From NCBI GenBank assembly GCA_030549335.1, contig CM060195.1, positions 28,896,874-28,960,873 on the forward strand: DNA of 64,000 bases, in the 5' to 3' direction. A model generated the notes under the pieces. It was not told where the DNA came from, ran no database searches, and saw nothing but the letters and a program-made list of their open reading frames with translations. The DNA is from Pontederia crassipes. Lineage: Eukaryota > Streptophyta > Magnoliopsida > Commelinales > Pontederiaceae. Positions 1 through 11,739 of the stretch are shown here, piece by piece; within the stretch, counting starts at the first letter, position 1, and each line of letters begins with the position of its first letter. Position numbers and translations under genes: made by a program.

Positions 1-1157
1 GCAAATTGAATAAATTATTATATGGGATCAAACAAGCTAGTAGGCAATGGAATTGTAAATTGATAGCAGCCCTGATTAGTAATGGTTATGTTCAAAGTTT
101 AAATGACTATTCTCTTTTCACCAAAAGAGATTGTGATAACTTTGTACTAATGCTCATATACATTGATGATATCCTTATTACTAGGACTAATATCAATTTA
201 ATAAATGAGTTGAAGGATGTTCTAAAGAGAAATTTCATAATTGAGGATATGGGAGAAATGAAGTATTTCTTAGGTATGAGATAGCAAGAAACAAGACATG
301 AATGGTTTTGAATCAAAGGAAGTATGCACTCGAGTTAGTATCAGAAACATGCCTTTCAGCAGTAAAGCCAGCTATTACCCCATTGGAAGTTAATAAAAAA
401 ATTACTTCTATTGAATATGATAAATTTCTTGATATCAACTCAGAAGATAAGGCACTGACTGAATATATCTGTTTGACAAAGGCTCATGGGTGGTTTACGA
501 TACCTAACCATGACCAGACCTGACATAGTGTATGCTATGCAAACACTTAGTCAATTCATGCATGCACCTAAAGAATCACACATGGAAGCAGCCAAAAGGA
601 TTGTTAGATATGTAAAAGGGACACCAGGACTTGGAATTTTATACAGGGTCAATGAAAAAAATCAAAATTGAAGCATTCTGTGACTCAGATTGGGCATCAT
701 GTCCAATATCAAGGAAGTCAGTTACGGGGTATTGTGTGAAGTTGAAAAATAATCTCATTTCTTGGAAAGAAAAAAAAATAGAAAACAATTTCCAGTCATC
801 AGCAGAAGCAGAATACAGAAGTATGGTAGACACAACCTCAGAAATCATTTGGGTTGAAGGGATTCTTAAAGACATTGGTATTACTTTTTTATAGCCATCC
901 AAAATTTTCTGTGATAACAAAGCTGCATTGCAAATTGCAACCAATCCAGTGTTCCATGAGAAAACAAATCATATTGGCACAAATTGTCACTTTACTCGTG
1001 ATAGAATGAGATCAAAGTTGCTGTAAGCATTCTACATTCCTTCAAAAGATCAATTAGCTGATGTTATGATAAAAGGATTATTCTCAAGGCAACATCAGAA
1101 GCTCATTGACTGCATGGGAATGTATGATATACATAAACTGTGTCAATTTGAAGGGGG
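1..1157 (+). mobile_element. Ty1-copia retrotransposon, 3' part of pol (decayed)
   Basis: This is the end of a copia polyprotein running in from outside the window. The reverse transcriptase motif YIDDILIT is readable near 168-191. It is followed by the connection and RNase H regions (TMTRPDIVY near 508-534, then CDSDWASC near 678-701) and by the usual C-terminal tail with KTNHIGT near 963 and ADVMIKG near 1060. The reading frame is broken by stops and by frameshifts near 285-310 and 480-510, so it cannot make a working protein. It ends in a purine run (aaggggg, 1151-1157), the expected polypurine tract before the 3' LTR. The family assignment is firm; the clade is not determined. Confidence 0.92.
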
Positions 1158-1365
1158 TGCATTATAATATACAAGTTGTACACGTAGGATTATAGGTGGA
1201 TTAGTTAGGGCAGCTGTACAAATAATATCATTGTAAGAACATGACAGTTATAATTGTCAAGTATAAATACATGACATTACATACTCTGTATGACTATTCA
1301 GTTTCTTTTCATAATTCTTCTTGATTCTTCTTTTGTGTTTTCTCTCTGAATGCTGCGATCTACAC
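1158..1365 (+). repeat. Copia 3' LTR (right boundary uncertain)
   Basis: The LTR starts with TGCATTATAATATAC directly after the polypurine tract. A TATAAATA box at 1262-1269 fits an LTR promoter. The right end is not fixed because the 5' LTR is outside the window. One plausible end is near 1365, where TCTGAATGCTGCGATCTACA ends in CA; a partial repeat of that string follows immediately at about 1366-1383. Confidence 0.6.
1262..1269 (+). promoter_or_regulatory. TATA box in copia LTR
   Basis: The sequence TATAAATA lies about 105 bases into the LTR, the place where the LTR promoter of copia elements is expected. The element body is dead, but the promoter could still start a transcript reading rightwards into the flank. 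Confidence 0.45.
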
Positions 1366-1623
1366 TTCTGAATGCTGCGATCTATCCTTTGCTGTTCTTC
1401 TTATCACACGAAGGTGCCAGTGAGCGGGGTAGTACGTGATGAGGACTTGCGCCAGCGGGGCCTTAAGAGAGTTCACTGTGGCCACGAATGTGGGGTGGTG
1501 ATCTTCTTGTAGCTGGTGTCTAACTTGTTTTGGGAGCATGGCAGATGTTGTTTCTTTGCTCTTACAATTCATTTCTTGGTACCTTCCATTTTGTAGTGGA
1601 TCAACTCTGACCGTCAATCGCAT
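1360..1623 (-). pseudogene. Possible BAHD acyltransferase N-terminal fragment
   Basis: The minus strand has an 87-codon open frame. Its middle reads SLKAPLAQVLITYYPAHWHL, which resembles the N-terminal BAHD acyltransferase signature in which a helix of the type LKxxLAQVLVxYYP is followed by LAGRL. Here the AGR of that signature is lost (AHWH). No HXXXD or DFGWG motif is present, and no continuation is visible, so at best this is a gene relic. It sits right behind the copia LTR, so it may have been cut by, or carried with, the element. A chance match to a short motif remains possible. Confidence 0.35.
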
Positions 1624-1840
1624 AATCTACGGATAAAAATTACATCACATCCGTGCATCACCTAGAGTTCAACGTAGGCTCACTAGAGTTCAACGTAGGC
1701 TTAACATTCATAGTGTAGAGCTTTTTTATTATTTAATAATCTAATGATTATAATTTATGGCTAAATCAATCATATACTTCTTAAATGTATGAAGTACTAT
1801 ATATTTATTGGACTATTTTCATAATAAAAAAATATCATCT

Positions 1841-1888
1841 AGGGGTGTTCACGGGTTCACGGGTCGACCCGACCCGATGAACACCCCT
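1841..1888. repeat. Short hairpin with 11-bp perfect arms
   Basis: AGGGGTGTTCA at the left and TGAACACCCCT at the right are perfect inverted repeats around a GC-rich core (ACGGGTTCACGGGTCGACCC). In plants, termini of the type AGGGGTGTTCA are common on small hAT-like MITEs, so this may be a severely deleted copy. I see no convincing 8-bp target duplication. Confidence 0.45.
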
Positions 1889-4609
1889 AATAAAAGTTAT
1901 GACGTTGAATTAGTGATATTTGTTAAAAATAATTTGATCACAAATATCAAATAATTTTAATTTTCATCAAATTCACTATTTAAATAAGAAAATAAATTAA
2001 TGTATAATTATTTTATTAATATAGTGAGAAAAATTAGTGTTTTCCATTACTTATATGGAACTAGTGGTACCCCAGCTTTTAAAACATCCATATAAATATG
2101 TAATATTAATACTAACTGAAACTTTCAATGACTAGTCAAAACATTACAAGTATATAATGCTAATTATAAATTAAATATATATCATATTATCATTATCATC
2201 TTAAATTCTTATTAATTCTAAGATATTGTTCTTATCTTCTTTTTTTTCATTTCTCCTTCGATCTTTCATATTTAATATTGGGAAAAAATTGAGCATCATC
2301 GATAAACTAATTAACGCATGAAACATTCGTCCTTCAAAGTATGACCACGAGGAATCAAAGATGGTTGACACAATGAGATATCGAATTTGTATCTTAAGAT
2401 CGTTGGGTGTTAATAGTCTCAAGTTCGATTCTCAGAATTATCACTTTGATTAGAGTTTATTCATATGACTCTCGTCCGAACATCGAATTAATTGAGTACT
2501 AATTAATTGAAAAAAATATGTTTGATGTGACTTAAATTATGTACCTTGTACTCAAAATTATGAAAAAAAAATTAGAAAGAAAAAATGAGAATACGATGGA
2601 AGCGGATGACTTGGACCTTTATATGTATGAGGATTAAAATTTTAAGATACTCTCTTATACTCATGAATTTCTACTGACGATGGTCTTCTTTATTCGTGAA
2701 TATTTATCTCTTATTCACAATAATCAAGAGGATTTTACCTTTACTTCCAACAAAGTATGACCGCAAGGGCGAAATTCAACGACGAAGCTTGTGAGTTAGT
2801 TTGATGCAATGTACATTTACTACATAATTCCATTGTAAATATTAAATCATATGTTCTTTATTTCATAATATAATATATATTTGATTTCATATTGTGCAAT
2901 TGAACCTCTTACTATGTTATGTTAATGTTTTTAATGATAACAACCGAAATAGTAAACATATTATTTTTTAATTCCTATACATGTCAGCCCAGCCCCCTAA
3001 TCTGCAATCCTGCGTCGCTTATAATTCATAATCTCATTGGACCTCACTCGTTTACCTGTAGGCACAAATGTTGAAATTAAGGTTGTCAAGTTCTAAAGTT
3101 TTCATGTCCGGTAAACTCGTATAGTAGAATTAGTAGAATTTATGTACTAAATTAATTTAATTATTTAAATAATTATTATTCACTTACAAACACATATTTA
3201 TGATTCATAAATCATAAACAACTATTATATTTCATTAATAACAAATAAATATAAAAAAATCAAAATAAGTACTATCACTTACAGTTAATAAATACTAACC
3301 AACTATAGATTATGTTTATTATGAAAGAAAACTTATAAATAAAAATAAACATAAGTAAAATGGACACACTAAAATTTCTACTCTTTATGCTAATTTCACT
3401 TTCAATCACAAATATATTAAATCAAATAAAATGTTTAAGATTTTACGAACCTTTTATTACACAAAATAAGTAATTACGTGCAATCATACATGATCGTATA
3501 AACTCGTGGAGAATCGTATAGACTCTACAATAGTTTACAAGATTATATGAAAGTTTTTAAATTAATATTTATATAAAATAATATAAGAGTCTAAATTATT
3601 TAAATTTTTTTATTGATTTGACTCATTTTACTTACAAAAACTCTTGAACTCGTTAAGAGTTAAAGAGTTTTATTCGAGAGTTTAACAATATTAATTGAAA
3701 TAATAATAAATCTCTATCATCCCAACATATATTAAAACAAGATATTTATATTCTTATTTTATGTTTTTTTCTTGTAAACAACATATTAGTTTGCTGGTAG
3801 CTCGGCATAATTAAGTTGTTATAATATTTTGTTATATTTGCGACTCTTAACCCATTGGGATTGCAGATTACAGGAAATACTGATACATGCTATACTCAGG
3901 TGAATAAAATTCGAATGTCATAATTTTAAGGTGATAAATATGAAGAAAATCACATATTTTTATGGTATAGGGGACATGAATATAGGGCCTCAATGGTCAT
4001 CTGGCATGTTTACTTGAATCATATGAAAAATATAGATCTAATTTTAATGAAGACATTAAGTCTCATAAGAGGGACTAAAATTTAAGTTTCATATAGGTAA
4101 AATACGGAGGTCATGAACTTATATTATATATAATTATCTTTTTTATTTATCAAAATACATTTTAAATGTGCAGACAAAAGATTCAAAGTAAATAATATCT
4201 TGATTGGACGGGTATTGCAACTCATCTCATACTATTATTTTGTTATTTATTTCATCAAATAACAATCAGGAGAATGGCGATGAAAGTGAACTTATGTGGT
4301 TAATACTTTGTATAATTTATTTGGGCTAAAGTCGATGAAAAATCCTGATAAAAGTTAGAAGAAAAATGCCCGTGCTTTCTTTTCACGACTACACAAACCC
4401 TTTTTTTATAATTATTATTTTATTTCCATGCATTTAATCGACCGATCACCAAAAAAAATACCAATTTAAAATATTTACAGGAGTTCTTATGAAAAAAGAA
4501 ATATTTACAGAAGTTACAATATCATAGATGGGCATCCAATAAAAAAGATTGAATTCACTATTTAAATGCAATCGACAGGGCTGAAGCTTTTAGAATTTTA
4601 AAAACTTAA
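1889..4609. other. AT-rich intergenic DNA, no gene seen
   Basis: Both strands are AT-rich with only short random reading frames. Two copies of the string CTAGAGTTCAACGTAGGCT lie just before it (about 1662-1700). Nothing recognisable as a gene or RNA was found. The last part is the 3' flank of the WAKL gene. Confidence 0.6.
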
Positions 4610-7232
4610 TTAGCGCGCTCGAAGCGAGGACATGAAGCTATTTTGCATGCTGTAGTTCCTGGCATCATCTGTACCTCCACTGACTGAGCTGCCGGCGGCA
4701 ACAGCTGGTCTATGAGATGGTTGCTCTGGACCTCCATCCTCATTGCGTCTTTTGCGCACCCAATCTTCCCTACTTCTACTTCTGATGCTCTGCAATCTAA
4801 ACTCTACCTCTTTCATGGTTGGCCTTTTGTCGCTCTCAAAGCTCAGACACCTCCAAGCGAGTTGGGCGACCTCATCAAGCTCTTCTTCTGCACACTCCCT
4901 CCGCAACAAGTTGTCCATCAGTTCAAAGTGGCGGTTCTCGGTGATGGCCTGAAGAAAATGAATGGAGAGGCTCCCCTCTCCTACCAACTTGTCAGCTGAA
5001 ACAGGTTTCTCTCCCGTCAAGAGCTCCAAGAGGATGACTCCGAAGCTATACACATCACTTTTCTCCGTCAGTCGTCCGGTGTAATAGTATCTCGGGTCTA
5101 CGTAGCCGTGAGTGCCTTGCACGGCCGTGACCACGTGTGTTTGGCCAGTGGGCATTGATCTTGATGCTCCAAAATCAGATATTTTTGCAGTCAGGGTTTC
5201 ATCGAGAAGGATGTTGGAGGACTTCACATCCCTGTGGTAGATGGAGATGGAAGTAGAAGAGTGCAAGTAGGCAAGAGCGCCTGCGGCTTCCGTCGCAATC
5301 TGTAATCGATCTTCCCATGAGAGTGACGTGCTTGCACCTTCAGGATGCAGATGGTCATACAATGTTCCATTGGAGACGAACTCGTAGACCAGCAAAGTCA
5401 CTTCGGTTTCCAAGCAGCACCCGAAGAGTCCTACGATGTTCCTGTGGTTGATCTGCGAAAGAATCGCCACCTCGTTTATGAACTGATCGTTCTCGCTCTT
5501 CACCTCAATTTCTGCTTTCTTGATCGCCACCACGCGCTGATCGGACAAGATGCCTTTGTACACCGTGCCATGTCCACCTCGACCAAGGATTCGGGCATTG
5601 TCGAAGTAGTTGGTCGCTTTCTCCATCTCTTCTAGGGAGAATATCTTAGTTCTCTCAACAAAATCTTCGTTAGAAGAAATCAATTGCTGTAGCAGAAGTC
5701 CACGGTTCTGATGAAAGTACTTCTCTTTGATCTTTCTCTGTTTTCTCTTGTTCCACCTTGTACCCATGAAGAACGTAATTATGGTCAATATCAGAACCAG
5801 AAAGCCCATGCTCGCTCCGATGACTACGCCTGCGCATAGGAATCTTGCATTTAATTAGCCAAGTGAAGTAACAGTGATTGGTTGGCACTTGGCAACTTAG
5901 TTAATTGGGGGAGTGCATACCTAATACAAGTTTGGAGCATAATACAGTGTTGCACTTGTCATCTGCAACCAATCAATATGTTAGAAATTGTCTTCCGAAG
6001 CACATATCTATTGATCCACATGTATAACAGCAGAAGGAAAAACCAACTTCTGAATATTATATGTTTTAAGTTTCATACAAAAATAATTCGCAGTTATATT
6101 TTATTCTTATGTTTTTTTTATTTCTTTGTTCTATAAATTAAAATCGACATTTATTACTTTCATCTGATCTTTTTTTTTTTCATTTTACGTACTTAAGAGA
6201 TATTATAGTCTTAGAAGTTGTAAATGCATGGGCCATACATCCACAAGCCAACGCATGCAAAAGACATGACAGAATTCTCATGCTACGCGCGCCAGTGTTG
6301 ACAATGGACAAAGTAAATGGAGAGAGAAGCTCGAGAACGTCACCTTGACAGCCATTGGGCACGTATGGGTTGCCGTCGTAGAACTTGGTACAGTAACATT
6401 GGTACCCGAGACCTGCCGTCTGCGAGCTGCGGCAGTCGCTGCCGTCGGCGAGGTACGCATAGCTGGAAGTCTCCCTCTCCGCCTCGGCACAGGTGGTCAC
6501 GTCAGGAATGTCCCACTCCATCGTCGCTTGGAGCCCATCTTCGCCGAAATCGAGCGCAGATGTATATAAGTCCTCCCGCTTGAAGCTGAACTCGTGGCCG
6601 TTCGAAGACACGAAGACTTTGATGCTCGAGTTGTCCGCCGACGCCTGCGTCTGGTTGGAGAGCGTGATGAGAATCTTGAACGACTTGAGGGCCCTGGGGA
6701 ACGAGATGTGGCAGCAGCCGATGCCGCCGCACAGCCCGTCGACGATCTCCTTGCCGGCGCATATCGTCGTGCAGGTTCCCACGGGCTGGTTGGTGTCTCC
6801 GTCGATCAGGCTTGCGGTAGCGTCGCACCCGATCATCGCGGCGTTGTTGTCCGCCGACATCGCGTACGGCGTGCCCTCGCCGGCGGTCCACGTTATCTCC
6901 GTCGACAACGCCGAGGCGCGGGGGTCGATGATGGCTATTTTGGTGGCGTTGACGTAGATGTCGTTTCTGGAGTAGGTGAGCTTTATTCCGGTGACTTGGG
7001 TGGTGCCGTTTCCCAGGTAAAGTTTGGAGGCCGCGTCGTCACACGTGAGGTCGAAGCCACGCCGGAAGCAGCCGTCGCCGATGCCGAAAGGGTAAGGGAT
7101 GGAGTGGATGTCCCCGCATCGTCTTTGGCAGTGAGAAGGGAGGGAGAAAGTAACGTTGGCGGAGGCGACCGCTGCGTGGACCGAGGACGCAGCTACGAGG
7201 AGGAGGAGGAGGAACAGCAGCAAGGTGGCCAT
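4610..7232 (-). CDS. Wall-associated receptor kinase-like protein (WAKL)
   Basis: A plasma-membrane receptor kinase expected to bind cell-wall pectin-type ligands outside and signal by Ser/Thr phosphorylation inside. The model has three exons: 7232-6344, 5962-5921 and 5829-4610. All junctions are GT-AG in matching phase, giving 716 residues. Residues 1-20 are a signal peptide. A GUB_WAK_bind-type domain follows (CQRRCG at 35-40, GCFRRGFDLTC at 54-64). A second cysteine-rich block ends in YQCYCTKFYDGNPYVPNGC. The membrane segment is about 308-334, followed by a basic stretch. The kinase has the glycine loop [11 protein letters not shown] (about 393-403), VAIKK (lysine about 414), HRD at 509-511 and DFG at 529-531, all intact. 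No calcium-binding EGF domain is encoded, unlike classical WAKs. The ATG was chosen because a strong signal peptide follows directly. Exon 1 is clearly more GC-rich than its surroundings. Confidence 0.9.
5921..5962 (-). other. 42-nt micro-exon of the WAKL gene
   Basis: It is flanked by an AG acceptor (5963-5964) after a pyrimidine-containing stretch (ttggttgcag) and by a GT donor (gtatgc). It enters and leaves in phase 1, so it keeps the frame. It encodes roughly DDKCNTVLCSKLVL, joining the cysteine-rich ectodomain to the membrane helix. Skipping it would also keep the frame. The second WAKL copy has an equivalent exon at 48226-48261 with the same C...CSKL.L pattern, which supports both calls. 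Confidence 0.75.
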
Positions 7233-10200
7233 TCCGAGAGAAATTTAACGAAGAGGCAAATGGGACATGCTCCAAGCGGTTAAAAAGGTGATGAACTTGA
7301 AGCACTTCTCATGCAGGACGAAATCGGCATCAATTGCTTCAAAGTTTCTTTTCTTCTTCTCCAAAACGCTTCATGATTTCCAAACGATGTGTTATCAATA
7401 TGATAAATAAATAAATTAATACAAGAATGTTTGAATGATCATTGAAAGAGACATCAACGATGAGCTATTAACAGCAGGTCCCAGTTCTAGATGCAAAACA
7501 AAACTTTTAGTTGACTTTCAGTTAGTAAAAAATATTTTCTTATTCCGCTTTCCTTTTTTTTACAATAATTTACTCTTATCTCTTCTAAACTGTTCCAACT
7601 TTTCTGATAATTACTTTTTTTATTTGTTCAATTATATTTTTGACCTTTCTCATGATCATATGAAAAAAAGATATAAATAAGAAACTAATTAATGACAAAC
7701 TATGTTTTTTTTATATCTAGTTTTCTTAGTATACTATTTTTAACTATTAGTCAGGATTAAATTTTTTTATTACATATATAACTGAAAGATAATGAAAATT
7801 TAACAAAAAAAAGTACTGATGAGTCAAAGAGAAAAGTTGGAATAGTTAGAGAGATTAAGTTGATATTTGATAATTATGGATAAATTTGAAAATCTCTTAT
7901 ATTTTGAGAGGACAAAATTAAACTAAACTTTAAAGAAATAAATATTTTTTAATTATTCCCACTCTGAGAATTTTATCTCTCTCTCTCCCCTTCACTTTGC
8001 ACAGTGCTTGTTTTATTAAAGCTCAATGTCAACAATCTTTAATTATTGTTATATCTGAGGTTCATAATAATTACATTAATTCTTAAGAATATTGCAATAA
8101 AAGGTTGGACCATACGTTTTCATGTTTTATTTTCGTACCAAGCTTTATTTAGTGAGAGTTAAGCTAAATAATGACGGCTTTTGTAATATCATGCAAATAA
8201 ATTTATGTTACACTATTATTGTAAGTTTGATCACGTAACAGTAGCCGGTGGTTAATAGAGAGAAAACAAAAGTGATAAGAAAAATATGTATCTTAATATA
8301 TGCCACTTCCTTGTAAGGGAGTAAATTTTACGAATTATCCTCAAAAGTTTAGTGGTTATATCTATTTAATTATCAAACTTTATTTTGTAACAAAAAATGT
8401 CATAAAATATAGATTATTGGTAGTTCATTAATTCCTTTTTCCTCTATGCAATGATTGTGTGACAAAAAATGAACTAATTCTGAACATCAACATTAATATC
8501 AGATATTTAATGATGTGACATGAATTTATTTGGCATAAATATATATTTATCAAACGTGATTATTAATAATAGCTCCACTAGAAGTAAATAAACATTGCTA
8601 AACTAAAAAAACAAGACAATATAGTGGGACTTCATAATGTGTAACTTTTAAGAACTAATAATATCATTACTATTATGGTTGTAAATATATAATAAAAAAT
8701 ATGATGGAAACAAGCTTTATAACGGAAAGGAGAATTAAAGTGTGAAGTTTTCATTAACATTGTCTTATATCTCTTTTTATCATTGTTAAAATATTAAAGC
8801 ACTCCATCCCTATTTTAAACAATTTCTTTTTCCCGATTTAGACAGATGGATATTCAGAACTAATTCATTATCTTTTTGAACAAAAGCGAAAAAAAATGCT
8901 AATCAAATTGACAACAATCACACATATCATGGTTGAAAAAAAAAGATACGTGAGAGTATAGCAAATTATATTGGAACCCACTATTTAAGAAATTTAAATT
9001 CTGAAATATTTTATGTTTGTTTATTTTCTCATATTAATTGGCGCAAATGTGTAGAATCTAATCAGCAATGAAATTGATTATCTACTTTAGCATTAATAGG
9101 CTTTATTTTAAAGTTATGATGTCATTGTAACAAACGTCTCATATTAGTGTATAAGTACATATATCTTGAGAATGATTTTTATTCTCCAAATTCACGTACT
9201 CCATTTTAATTTATTTTGCTCAATAATAAACCCATTTCGAAGAAATTACGTTGAATTGTTTTCTAAAAGTGAACTGTATATTTCAAAGATCATTTATTTA
9301 GTTATTTTTGGTTGGTGAAATACGCCATATGTTTCTTTATTTGTGCCGAATCAGATTTTTAATTACAAAGGTGGAACTGGCCGGCTCTAATTCTTTTTTT
9401 CTTGAAGAGACTGTTACATTCTTCTTTTTTTTTTTGTTCTTTTACGTTCTTTATGTTACGTTCTTTATCTTTTTTTCTTGACGAGACTTTCCCATTCTTT
9501 TCTGCTTTTATTTTTCGTTTCTTTCAAGCTCTTACGTTCTTTATATTAACTTAGTTACACTTTTATCGTAATATATTATCTCAACATAATTTTTAACTAA
9601 CCTTCTAATTAACACATAGTTACTAACTTACTTTTATTTAAAATGTTATCTCAGTAAATAATTTAATTAACTCATAATTAATATATTTATATAAATTTTT
9701 CTCATGTGTCCGTTTCTATCTTTTTGGTTTTCTTTTTGCGATTTTTTTTACATTCTTCATGTTATCTTAGTTACATTTCTATATGAATTATCTTAATATA
9801 TTTTCTCAAAAGTAATATTTAATTAACTCTTAATTAATTTATTTAAAATGTAATATTATTGTGTTTGTTTCGGATAATGTTTCTTTTGTCTAAATTATTA
9901 TTTTATGTTTTTTTTAAAATTATTTTATTATATTATGTGAAATAATCTGTGATGAATAGAAAATTCCAAAAGTATAGTTTTTATATTAGTAAAAAAACGT
10001 TAATTTTCTTAGTTCAACATAGAAAAAAGTCGATTCAACTTTTTGGTTCGTCGTCGTTAACGTGAAGTTAATGAACACAAAATGCGGACCATCCATCTAA
10101 CCCATAAAGTGGTTCGGCAAAAAACCATCATCCAGTGATAAAAAAATTATCAATTTAAATATTCATTAAAAAATTAAAAGAATCACGGTGCCTCTTATCA

Positions 10201-11739
10201 AACAGAGTAAAAACGTGCCAATTTGTTTTTACCTGATTATCTTCATTTTTTTCACCAAAATGCAACAGTGTTTTCTTTTTCCTTTTTCCTTTTTTTTCTC
10301 TCTTCCACTTGCCTAAATTTGACCATAGAAACGCCGCCTTATGGTTCTGGCCGCCTGTTCCGTTGACTTATTAGATGTCCATTGACTTGGGGCTCCCTCC
10401 GGGATCTCCGCACCGTGCACGGTTTGGGTGTGTGGTGGTGATCGATCTACAAAGTCTACGCTCGACATCAACGGTCCAACGTATCCGTTTGTAGGGTCAA
10501 CTGCTGGAAATTCCAAGATTGGAAACTAATATTGTCATCTGGTTCAATTTTCGAGAATTCGTAAATCTTTTTCGTCGTGCTCTACTCGAACTAAATTAAT
10601 TAATTTATCGGAAACTTTTTCGGACGTCAATATCGGCACTGAAAAGAATTAACAAGAGCATGCAATGAGATCATTGCACGTGTAGTAAGCACCCGCTAGC
10701 TTGACGTGGTAAACATCTACACCTTATTATATGGTTCTATCCTTCACAATTTTCACACGGTGGCTCTTTTTTTTTTATTATTATACTGTTAAGGTACGCG
10801 AAGCTCTTGTTCTACAATAATAATAACAATAAAATTTTATCACACTAGGTAGAATCGGCTACATGGATCATATTTTACTAAGCCTTATCTTATTCTACAA
10901 ACCAAATTAAATTTAATTCAATAAATTGTTATGGTTCACCAGAAAATTAAAAAAAGAGAACCAAAATAAGACACAACATTTTATCCCAATTACAATGCGT
11001 ATCTAAATTATTGTAAAATTAAAACAAGGTGACAAAGCATTTTGGTCTGGGTGTTTTTATGTTTTATCCTAGTCTTTCGGTTTGTTATTTTTTTTTTCCA
11101 GAAGACGATAAATAATTAAGCTTCTATTTCCTGTTTTTATTTTCTAACAAGCTCAATAATATGACTTTTAGTTGAGACTTGGTATTCTGGTCTTTTCAAC
11201 TTAGAACATAAAAGCTATTTATTTTGCTGCCGGCCTGTTTAGCCGTCCGTTGGGCCGTTATCACATAACCCAACGTCGAGCCGTGCGTTGGGTTGACATG
11301 AGGCCCAAGTCCGAGTAGCCTGCGCTACTGCGAGCAAATAAAAAACTAGTGTTTGGGATGAGATGGCATGAGGAGTAGGGATTATATAAAATGTTATTTT
11401 AATCAAAAGCTAATAAATAAAATTTTACATATTAAGGTATTAAATTAATAAAGTTGGTAAAAGAATATAAGGCCGCCAAAAAGGAATAAATTTTTCATTT
11501 TAAAGCAAAATCTTCAGTGATATTTTTTTTTTCAATGCATTTGTTTGGAAGTGGAGAGATGAAACCGATGTTTTATTCCTTCACCTTTAAACAACACGAG
11601 CAGTTCGTATTCAATCCCCCTCCATCTCCCATCCCGTTCTGTCTTCATCTCTCATTTGTCGTCTGCATCATTCTAGTTCATTGTGATGTCTATGCAACAG
11701 AGGCGACGTTGGTCTTCTGCTGCGTGATCGAGGCTACTA
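7233..11739. other. AT-rich intergenic DNA upstream of the WAKL gene
   Basis: No gene is supported. The first few hundred bases must hold the WAKL promoter, but I see no clear TATA box near the start codon. A GC-richer patch at about 10310-10520 holds a 67-codon minus-strand frame that matches nothing I recognise. Another GC-richer patch lies at about 11230-11335. The rest is poly-T-rich and AT-rich sequence with repeated TTACGTTCTTTAT-type strings near 9440-9545. Confidence 0.55.

Noticed and set aside
4712..5635. Plus-strand open frames opposite the kinase exon
   Set aside because: Shadows of the minus-strand kinase; their translations show no domain.
6493..7283. Long plus-strand open frames opposite WAKL exon 1
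   Set aside because: They are antisense to a well-supported exon, arise from its GC-rich third positions, and show no known motif.
10313..10516. 67-codon minus-strand frame in a GC-richer patch
   Set aside because: No recognisable domain, no exon partners, and too short to separate from chance.
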